Assembly: GCA_030607835.1 (NCBI GenBank)
Contig: JAUWJE010000078.1
Span: forward strand, 1-7,784
Reading direction: 5' to 3'
Source: Candidatus Fermentibacterota bacterium
GTDB lineage: Bacteria > Fermentibacterota > Fermentibacteria > Fermentibacterales > JCC-6
DNA length: 7,784 nt
The position numbers and the translations under genes are program-made. The notes beneath the pieces were generated by a model. It was not told the DNA's origin. It was given only the letters and a program-made list of their open reading frames with translations, and did no database searches. This document shows positions 1 to 5,059 of this stretch, piece after piece; position 1 is the first letter of the stretch, and each line of letters begins with the position of its first letter.

Positions 1-291
1 GGAACCTTTGCGATAGCTTTCCCTGCATCTGTAAGTTGTTATCTGAACCTCGGTCTTCTCCGACCCGCGCTGCAGAAATGTAGCGACAGTTCCAAACTCA
101 ATTCCTATTGGAATTACCTTGAAACCCCCGGACTCCAGAATATTACTGGTTACATCGGGCGGAGCGCTTGTTGCAAAATCATAATCCTCCGTAGCTTTTC
201 CAAGAAGCAGGTCTCTGACGTACCCGCCAACCAGATAAAGCTCTTCTCCCTTTTCACGAAAGATCCTGAAAAGATTTTGCGCTATTTCCAT
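1..291 (-). CDS. tRNA nucleotidyltransferase / poly(A) polymerase family protein, N-terminal part (runs off window)
   Basis: This is the first 97 codons of a minus-strand gene cut by the window's left edge. The translation holds the class II nucleotidyltransferase head signature: residues 20-31 read LVGGYVRDLLLG, followed by DYDFAT at 37-41 region, where Asp37 and Asp39 are the expected metal-binding acidic pair. An 'EVQITTYR' strand follows at 81-88, which fits the third part of the catalytic palm. Enzymes of this family either add CCA to tRNA 3' ends or polyadenylate RNA, using CTP/ATP in the cytoplasm. The neck and body domains that separate the two activities lie outside the window, so I leave the exact enzyme open. 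The ATG at 289-291 is preceded by GAGGAG with a short spacer, which supports this start. The gene is divergent from the Gate-domain membrane protein, 96 bp away. Confidence 0.88.
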   Translation of the reverse strand, partial: MEIAQNLFRIFREKGEELYLVGGYVRDLLLGKATEDYDFATSAPPDVTSNILESGGFKVIPIGIEFGTVATFLQRGSEKTEVQITTYRCRESYRKGS

Positions 292-337
292 GATCTCCTC
301 TCAACCTGATACGGTACAGAAATCCGGCTGTACCTGG

Positions 338-346
338 ATTATATCA
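338..346 (-). promoter_or_regulatory. Extended -10 promoter for the nucleotidyltransferase gene
   Basis: Read on the minus strand, these bases are TGATATAAT, a perfect TGn-TATAAT extended -10 element. The -35 position 17 bp upstream (361-366) is poor, which is normal for extended -10 promoters. Transcription would begin near 331, leaving a leader of about 40 nt before the ATG at 291. This is a match to consensus only. Confidence 0.5.
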
Positions 347-371
347 AAAAGACTTATCTTTCGGACATACC

Positions 372-380
372 AGGGAAGGA
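372..380 (+). promoter_or_regulatory. Ribosome binding site that selects the GTG start at 388
   Basis: AGGGAAGGA lies 7 nt upstream of the GTG at 388. An ATG overlapping that GTG at 386-388 reads only ATG-TGG-TAA, so it cannot start the gene. The next in-frame ATG is at residue 25, inside the first hydrophobic segment. The RBS spacing therefore favours GTG. Confidence 0.6.
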
Positions 381-387
381 ATAACAT

Positions 388-1368
388 GTGGTAATATTGA
401 TATCTATCTGGAAGCAGATCAAGGAAGCTGGGAAAGTTAGCCTTGTTCTTTTTCGCGTAATGGTACCTGTTATTATCATTGTTAAGGTTCTAAGTGAACT
501 GGGTCTTGTCAAATACATTGCTTTTGCCCTCGCGCCTGTAATGAAGCTCGTTGGACTTCCCGGAGAAATGGGATTGGTCTGGGCAACCGCGGTTATAACA
601 AACATTTACGGCGGTATTGCCGTCTTCGCGACCATTGCCCCAGCGTTTCACATGTCTACAGCGCAAATAACGGTCATGGCCTGCATGATTCTGGTTGCCC
701 ATTCCATGCCGGTGGAAATATCAATTGCCAGAAAGACTGGAGTCAGAGTTCGATTCATGGTTCCTTTCAGAATACTGAGCGCTTTCCTGCTCGGTATCAT
801 CCTTCACAGTATTTACATGGTGGGAAATTTCCTCCAGGATGAAGGCAGCATCTTATGGGAACCTGCACCGACTGATGGCACACTATCTTCCTGGGCTCTA
901 TCTCAACTTCAGAATCTCTCTATCATCTTCCTGATTGTACTCGGATTGATTATCCTCATGAAAATCCTTGACAGACTCGGAATCACAAGGATGATGAACA
1001 AGCTGCTTGAACCGATCCTGACCTCAATGGGCATTGGTAAATCCGCGACTACCGTAACCATCCTCGGAATGGGGCTGGGGATTTCATACGGAGGTGGGCT
1101 CATAATAAGGGATATTGCTTCAGGAAGGCTTTCACCGAAGAATGTGTTCTTCTCCATGTCATTGATGGGACTTTCTCACTCCATTGTTGAGGACACGCTT
1201 CTGATGATGTCTCTGGGGGCAAGCATAACAGGTGTGCTTCTGGCCAGAGTAGGGTTTACATGGCTGGTAATAGCCTGCCTGGTAAGAATCGTAAATAGAA
1301 TGTCGGACAGGGTTTTCTATCGCTATTTTTTCAGGTCTGCAAACATTGGGTCAGGTCCTGCATTTTAG
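388..1368 (+). CDS. Nucleoside-recognition (Gate) domain integral membrane protein, two-repeat form
   Basis: This is a 326-residue, strongly hydrophobic inner-membrane protein with no signal peptide other than its first membrane segment. It has two similar halves. Residues about 32-110 ('VKVLSELGL..LAPVMKLVGLPG..YGG..HSMPVE') match residues about 191-269 ('MKILDRLGI..LEPILTSMGIGK..YGG..HSIVED') at an offset of 159-160. A hydrophilic linker at about 150-172 separates the halves. This is the arrangement of Gate-fold proteins related to the nucleoside-recognition domain, SpmA/SpmB and the FeoB membrane part. The name comes from the fold family and does not prove nucleoside transport; the substrate is unknown. 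I favour a transporter or membrane-gate protein of the COG3366-like type. It is divergent from the nucleotidyltransferase gene and convergent with the kinase operon, so it appears monocistronic. The start is GTG with a good RBS. Confidence 0.75.
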   Translation: MVILISIWKQIKEAGKVSLVLFRVMVPVIIIVKVLSELGLVKYIAFALAPVMKLVGLPGEMGLVWATAVITNIYGGIAVFATIAPAFHMSTAQITVMACMILVAHSMPVEISIARKTGVRVRFMVPFRILSAFLLGIILHSIYMVGNFLQDEGSILWEPAPTDGTLSSWALSQLQNLSIIFLIVLGLIILMKILDRLGITRMMNKLLEPILTSMGIGKSATTVTILGMGLGISYGGGLIIRDIASGRLSPKNVFFSMSLMGLSHSIVEDTLLMMSLGASITGVLLARVGFTWLVIACLVRIVNRMSDRVFYRYFFRSANIGSGPAF

Positions 1369-1428
1369 CATTATTGAAATCGACCGGTTTAAGGCATTTG
1401 CGAATCGTGTATGCTTATACAGGCTCTA

Positions 1429-3642
1429 TTAGTCGAGTACGGCTCTGATCTCGCGAAGGAGGGTATCCGGATCGTAGGGCTTGCGGATGAGCTGTATTCC
1501 TTTATCGAGGACAAAGCGAGTATGGATGGCATTCTGGCTGTACCCGCTGGTGAAGAGGATTCTGATATCGGGATTGGTTTTCATTATCACATCGTAGACT
1601 TCCCTGCCGCTCAATCCAGGCATGACAACATCGAGTAATGCAAGAGAAATATCCGAAGCATGCTGTTTCAGGACTTCGAGAGCTTCATGGCCATCCTCTG
1701 CAGGAAAAACAGTATAGCCAGCCCTTTCCAGCACTCGACTGGCGAGTTTGCGGACAGTATCATTATCCTCGGCAACCATGATGGTCTCGGTACCGCCAAC
1801 GACCTTGCTTTTGACCCTGGTTCCTATGTCCTCGGCAGGACGCTCAACGAGCGGCAGGTATATCTTGAATGTAGTACCCAATCCTACCTCACTGTACACG
1901 TTAATATACCCGTCGTGCTGGTTTATAATCCCGAATACTGAAGCAAGCCCCAGCCCTGATCCTCTATCGACATCCTTGGTTGTGAAAAATGGCTCGAAGA
2001 TTCTATTACGTGTTTCCTCGTTCATTCCGCAGCCATTATCAGACAATGTGACCAACACATAGCGCCCCTTGCGAGCAAAGAGATGAGTTTTGGTATACTC
2101 CTCTGTTATTAGCACATTTTCCGTTTCAATGGTGAGATAACCGCCCTGCGGCATAGCATCGCGCGAGTTGACGCAGAGGTTCATAAGAACCTGTTCCATT
2201 TGTCCAGGATCTGCATGAACAGTTCCAAGCCTGTGACCTTTGATGAAATTGATCTTTATATCTTCACCTATTACTCTACCGAGCATCTTGAGCATGCCAT
2301 CTACCTGGTGATTCAGATCGATGTCTTTGGGGACAAGAACCTGCCTGCGGCCGAACGCGAGTAATTGCCGGGTTAGATCTGAGGCTCTGTTCGCACTCCT
2401 GTATATCTCCTCAATATTTTCGAAAATGGCGCTTCCTTCTGAAAGTTTGGCTTTTGCAAGGTCGGCATAGCCGAGAATTGCCTGCAGGATATTGTTGAAA
2501 TCGTGAGCCACTCCGCCTGAAAGCAATCCGATAGCTTCCATTTTCTGTGACTGTAAAAGTTGCTCCTCGAGTTGTTTCTCCACTGTTATATCGATCATAT
2601 GACCGGCAATCGAAACAGGCTTACCGCTTCTATCTTTGATGATATTAGAGGTCATTCGGGTAGGGAATGTTGTGCCATCCCTGCGCGTGTGGCCGACCTG
2701 TCCTCTTTGGAGACCCTGCTCTATCACCTTCCTGTTGAAGGGATTTACTTCTTTTTCCATTTGCATCTCATTATGGAAGATACTCAGATTCTGTCCGGAC
2801 AGTTCCTCAGTTGAGTCATACCCGTGCATTTCGGCGCAAGCCCTGTTGACAAAGGTCAGAATGCCATTCATATCGGCCAGGGCTGTCCCCTCTGAGGATT
2901 GCTCCACAATCGCCGCAAGTGTACGGATTTGTTCTTCCGCTCGTTCACGCTCGATGACCATCAGATTGAAGGCCTGTGTCAGATCGGCTACCTCCCTGCC
3001 ACCGCCATTGTAGCTCTGCTCCTGCACCATCTGCTCATTGCCGAAATTCTTCAGGGATTTCGACAGTTTCACAAGAGGAAGTGCGATACGGTCGCTTATA
3101 ATAAAACCAAGAAGCATTATTATCAGCGCCACAATAAAGGTGATACCGATGATCTGGTTACGAGTTTCCATTATCTGATTATGCAGATAGGTCTCGTTCA
3201 GACCTAGATGAATGTGGGCTTTCATCCCGTCAATCAGCGGATATCCAACCATCAGTCCTACTTCATCTCCGATCGAGAATCTATCAAGTTGCGGAGAGTC
3301 CGCACGGATCAGATCGTGTGCTCTGGGCAGCAGGGCACGTGGAAATCCGCCATCGAACGAGTGTGTGAATATTTCTCCGTTGAAATCGAAAATGCATGCA
3401 AACTCGACGTTATCTGTTCGTAGGACAATATCGTTCAGGGCACTATGAGCAGCAACGACCTCTCCATCAATTACGCTGTGGGTGACATGCTCAGCCAGTG
3501 TTTGAGCGATGACAACGCCTCTCTTTTCCAGTTCCTGTTCGAGAGTGTTATGCATGACATTGTTCACCAGCAACGCAAGGGTTCCGCCGGTCACCAAGGC
3601 TGTAACAGCGATAATCAGGGAAATTTTGGTTTTGAGTTTCAT
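1429..3642 (-). CDS. Membrane-bound hybrid sensor histidine kinase with C-terminal receiver
   Basis: This 737-residue kinase has, in order: TM1 (about 7-28), a periplasmic Cache-like sensory region (about 30-163), TM2 (about 164-183) and HAMP (about 184-237, with the conserved proline in 'ALPLVKLSKSL'). PAS follows (about 238-355, ending 'GHMIDITVEKQLEEQL'). HisKA has its phospho-acceptor at His380 in 'GGVAHDFNNIL'. The HATPase has an N box (Asn488/Asn492 in 'NLCVNSRDAMP'), G1 'DNGCGM' (535-540), F box 'FEPFFTT' (549-555) and G2 'GSGLGL' (561-566). The receiver has Glu625-Asp626, phospho-acceptor Asp671, Thr698 and Lys721. All catalytic residues expected for autophosphorylation and internal phosphotransfer are present. 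There is no DNA-binding or other output domain. The ATG overlaps the stop of the upstream binding-protein gene as ATGA, so translation is probably coupled. The likely role is reading an extracytoplasmic signal with that lipoprotein; the ligand is unknown. The domain assignment is firm, but the Cache label is a judgement from pattern. Confidence 0.95.
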   Translation of the reverse strand: MKLKTKISLIIAVTALVTGGTLALLVNNVMHNTLEQELEKRGVVIAQTLAEHVTHSVIDGEVVAAHSALNDIVLRTDNVEFACIFDFNGEIFTHSFDGGFPRALLPRAHDLIRADSPQLDRFSIGDEVGLMVGYPLIDGMKAHIHLGLNETYLHNQIMETRNQIIGITFIVALIIMLLGFIISDRIALPLVKLSKSLKNFGNEQMVQEQSYNGGGREVADLTQAFNLMVIERERAEEQIRTLAAIVEQSSEGTALADMNGILTFVNRACAEMHGYDSTEELSGQNLSIFHNEMQMEKEVNPFNRKVIEQGLQRGQVGHTRRDGTTFPTRMTSNIIKDRSGKPVSIAGHMIDITVEKQLEEQLLQSQKMEAIGLLSGGVAHDFNNILQAILGYADLAKAKLSEGSAIFENIEEIYRSANRASDLTRQLLAFGRRQVLVPKDIDLNHQVDGMLKMLGRVIGEDIKINFIKGHRLGTVHADPGQMEQVLMNLCVNSRDAMPQGGYLTIETENVLITEEYTKTHLFARKGRYVLVTLSDNGCGMNEETRNRIFEPFFTTKDVDRGSGLGLASVFGIINQHDGYINVYSEVGLGTTFKIYLPLVERPAEDIGTRVKSKVVGGTETIMVAEDNDTVRKLASRVLERAGYTVFPAEDGHEALEVLKQHASDISLALLDVVMPGLSGREVYDVIMKTNPDIRILFTSGYSQNAIHTRFVLDKGIQLIRKPYDPDTLLREIRAVLD
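3639..3642 (-). promoter_or_regulatory. ATGA stop/start overlap coupling binding protein and kinase
   Basis: On the minus strand the kinase ATG (3642-3640) overlaps the TGA (3641-3639) of the binding-protein gene by 4 nt in total. No convincing Shine-Dalgarno sits before the kinase ATG, which fits translation by re-initiation or termination-coupled initiation. This should keep the two proteins in a fixed ratio. Confidence 0.8.
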
Positions 3643-4607
3643 GGTCTCACATTATGCTCGTCAGAAAGGAAACCCAGCACTAATGCCCATTCCAGAAGAC
3701 CTGCATAGTCATCTTCATCAGCCTCAACGAAACCGTTGGGCATTTCGGTCATGTCCCAGTTATAGAGGCCGGAAGAGTCGCGTCCCTGCGGGTCGAAATC
3801 CAACAGTGCCTGCTGTACTTTTACCAGAATATCAGCAGGCACCTCAATGTTGGCGGCGATACCGCTGGAGGGATAGTACCGGGAAGTGTAAATGATGCGC
3901 AGTAAACCATCCGCTGCCAATTCCATGCCGAGAATATCCTGCATCCCTCCGGCATCGAATCGCCCTGCAGATACAGCATTGGCACAATTCTGGTGCGAAC
4001 CGGTGTAATCATACGCAGCCAGATCATCCAGAGTTAAGCCATGTTCTGCCAGGATGATCCTTGGAATCAGATGTCCCTGTGTAGATGTGACACTGCCAAA
4101 GGCAAAATGCTTGCCGCGCAGATCCTCAATATTCCGGATTGGGCTATCTGGCGGAACAATAATTACCGATTGATATCTCGCCTCTCCCTGAGCATTAAGC
4201 CCGTGCACAAGGGGGATAACGCCGTATTTACTGTAAACCTGAATGTATGATCCCGCCCCGATGAATGCAAACTGGACTGCACCCGTTCCAAGATCATCTA
4301 CAATCCTGCTGTTACCTGGCGTGAAGACAAGTTCGAAAGTATAGCCGGTTGCTTTCTCCAGATATTCCAGGAAAGGGAGATATTGTCTGGCATCCTCCTG
4401 CGGATTCGAGCGAAGATCGAAGCCGATACGAAGCACTTCTGTATCAGATGAAGCACTGTTTACACTCAGCTCACGGTCTTCGACGCAGTCGTCAAGGTCA
4501 ATCTCCAGACGATCTTCTCGATTCGAGCAGCTGGAAATGAGAAGACCTGCCAGAGTAAGAAGAATGGTGAACAGAACCAGCTGGTCCTTCATATCCTTAT
4601 TGTTCAT
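3639..4607 (-). CDS. PhnD-like periplasmic substrate-binding lipoprotein, probable sensory partner of the kinase
   Basis: This is a 322-residue exported lipoprotein. The n-region holds two Lys and an Asp, the h-region is residues about 9-23, and the lipobox is I-S-S-C with Cys27 as the lipid-anchored residue. An acidic tether (about 28-55) leads into the binding fold, which starts near 'LRIGFDL' at 59. PhnD/phosphonate-binding family features include 'AFIGAGSYIQVY' (114-125), 'SVIIVPPDSPIRNIEDLRGKHFAFG' split across 147-171, 'SVTSTQGHLIP' (172-182) and 'GSHQNCANAV..GRFDAGG' (203-221). Length fits the family (about 300 plus tether). The family binds phosphonate, phosphite, phosphate or unrelated small ligands. 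No permease or ATPase gene is adjacent. With the ATGA link to the kinase, I infer a sensory role in the periplasm, as TorT serves TorS. The ATG at 4607 has only a weak RBS (AGG about 10 nt upstream). A second ATG six codons in is less well spaced. Confidence 0.88.
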   Translation of the reverse strand: MNNKDMKDQLVLFTILLTLAGLLISSCSNREDRLEIDLDDCVEDRELSVNSASSDTEVLRIGFDLRSNPQEDARQYLPFLEYLEKATGYTFELVFTPGNSRIVDDLGTGAVQFAFIGAGSYIQVYSKYGVIPLVHGLNAQGEARYQSVIIVPPDSPIRNIEDLRGKHFAFGSVTSTQGHLIPRIILAEHGLTLDDLAAYDYTGSHQNCANAVSAGRFDAGGMQDILGMELAADGLLRIIYTSRYYPSSGIAANIEVPADILVKVQQALLDFDPQGRDSSGLYNWDMTEMPNGFVEADEDDYAGLLEWALVLGFLSDEHNVRP

Positions 4608-4716
4608 AGAGATAAGACCTTTGCTGATACAGAATGAAGGTGCGATTCAATCTGGCTGCCGGTGCTGATTTGAGGGAATTCTTCAGGAAATGCAGAGTCA
4701 GCGTTGCTGGAGAGTA

Positions 4717-4732
4717 ATGATATCTTTATCAT
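4717..4732. promoter_or_regulatory. 16-bp perfect palindrome, candidate operator
   Basis: ATGATA and TATCAT form perfect 6-bp arms around a 4-bp spacer (TCTT). The short spacer and position between two divergent units are typical of a dimeric regulator's site. It lies 110 bp from the lipoprotein start, just downstream of the minus-strand TATAAT when read in the minus direction. There is no known consensus that I can match it to. Confidence 0.35.
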
Positions 4733-4771
4733 CAGATTCCATTCAGAATATCCTGACCCCTGAACAAATGA

Positions 4772-4777
4772 ATTATA
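4772..4777 (-). promoter_or_regulatory. TATAAT, candidate -10 for the lipoprotein-kinase operon
   Basis: The minus strand reads TATAAT exactly. At a 17-bp spacing the -35 position (4795-4800) is GGGGGA, which is not a sigma70 match. The element would therefore depend on an activator, or be chance in an A/T-rich patch. It would give a leader of about 160 nt to the ATG at 4607. Confidence 0.3.
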
Positions 4778-4792
4778 GATAAACTAATAAAA

Positions 4793-4814
4793 TCTCCCCC
4801 ATTGACAAGGGAGA
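4793..4814. repeat. Inverted repeat TCTCCC / GGGAGA
   Basis: Six-base arms at 4793-4798 and 4809-4814 enclose a 10-nt loop that contains TTGACA. Read on the minus strand the stem is followed by ATTTTATT, giving it a terminator-like look, but the stem is short. It could instead be an operator. No gene upstream on the minus strand clearly needs a terminator here, apart from antisense transcription out of the TPR kinase region. Confidence 0.3.
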
Positions 4815-4874
4815 GATGATTCGAGTTTGGGAATATTGATCAGCATGACAGTGCGAATAAGCGGACTAATGGCT

Positions 4875-4902
4875 TTGACACGAACAGGTCATCCTGTGTA
4901 TT
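4875..4902 (+). promoter_or_regulatory. Candidate sigma70 promoter for the TPR kinase gene
   Basis: A perfect TTGACA -35 (4875-4880) is followed, after 16 bp, by TGTATT (4897-4902), which matches four of six bases of TATAAT. Transcription would start near 4909, giving a 150-nt leader. That start falls just before the stem-loop at 4912-4948, so the transcript would begin with a structured 5' end. Confidence 0.35.
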
Positions 4903-4911
4903 GTCGTTTCG

Positions 4912-4948
4912 TGATGCAACGAAATGCTCCAGGAGATGAAGTGCATCA
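4912..4948 (+). repeat. Stem-loop with 7-bp perfect arms in the TPR kinase leader
   Basis: TGATGCA (4912-4918) pairs with TGCATCA (4942-4948). The 23-nt loop contains a smaller CTCC-A-GGAG inverted repeat. It may be an operator at DNA level or a 5' structure in the leader RNA; the sequence does not decide which. Confidence 0.3.
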
Positions 4949-5005
4949 GAATTGGGGGTGTCAGTGGTGTCTTCAAAACAGCTTCCCTGCAGGAGGAACT
5001 AATAT

Positions 5006-5034
5006 CGAACATGTCTGTCTCAAACAGATGTTCG
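5006..5034 (+). repeat. Bulged hairpin just upstream of the TPR kinase start
   Basis: CGAACAT (5006-5012) pairs with ATGTTCG (5028-5034). After a 2-nt bulge (GT), CTGT (5015-5018) pairs with ACAG (5024-5027) around a 5-nt loop. That gives 11 base pairs in 29 nt. It begins 9 nt after a strong AGGAGG (4991-4996) and covers the ATG at 5011, so folding could affect ribosome access. There is no T-run, so it is not an intrinsic terminator. Confidence 0.45.
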
Positions 5035-5049
5035 AAGGGAGCTGAGTAG
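5011..5049 (+). CDS. Possible 12-codon leader ORF before the TPR kinase
   Basis: ATG at 5011 opens a short frame, MSVSNRCSKGAE, that stops at TAG 5047-5049, 10 nt before the GTG of the TPR kinase. The best Shine-Dalgarno in this region, AGGAGG at 4991-4996, is 14 nt upstream, longer than ideal. The kinase GTG itself lacks a usable SD. A leader peptide that delivers ribosomes by re-initiation would explain this, but chance is just as possible. I do not recognise the peptide. Confidence 0.2.
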   Translation: MSVSNRCSKGAE

Positions 5050-5059
5050 ACACTGGATT

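Larger units (their letters stand above)
4608..5059. other. Divergent intergenic region with inverted repeats
   Basis: These 452 bp separate the lipoprotein-kinase operon (minus) from the TPR kinase gene (plus). I find no convincing full-length gene in it. It holds a 16-bp palindrome, a minus-strand TATAAT, a CTCCC/GGGAG hairpin, a TTGACA-based plus-strand promoter candidate and two further stem-loops nearer the TPR kinase start. Each is listed separately. The stretch is long for a simple divergent promoter, so regulation of one or both units from here is plausible. Confidence 0.7.

Noticed and set aside
1369..1428. Bidirectional intrinsic terminator between the convergent genes
   Set aside because: I found only short stems (ACCGGT; GCAT/ATGC) and no stem with a T-run on either strand. 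Termination here may be Rho-dependent or lie inside the genes.
1660..2062. Plus-strand frames opposite the membrane kinase
   Set aside because: They are antisense to the receiver and HATPase coding sequence, whose catalytic motifs are intact, and they show no RBS or domain.
3639..4607. Binding protein as part of a phosphonate ABC importer
   Set aside because: No ATPase or permease gene is adjacent in the window, and the gene is fused by ATGA overlap to a kinase. An importer encoded elsewhere cannot be excluded, but the local context favours sensing.
4802..4807. First TTGACA as a -35 element for the TPR kinase
   Set aside because: At spacings of 16-18 bp the following hexamers (AGTTTG, GTTTGG, TTTGGG) do not resemble TATAAT. 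The second TTGACA at 4875 is better placed.
4827..5045. 72-codon open frame on the plus strand in the divergent intergenic region
   Set aside because: It needs a TTG start without a well-placed SD, has no recognisable domain or signal, and overlaps several inverted repeats and the candidate promoter. Probably chance.
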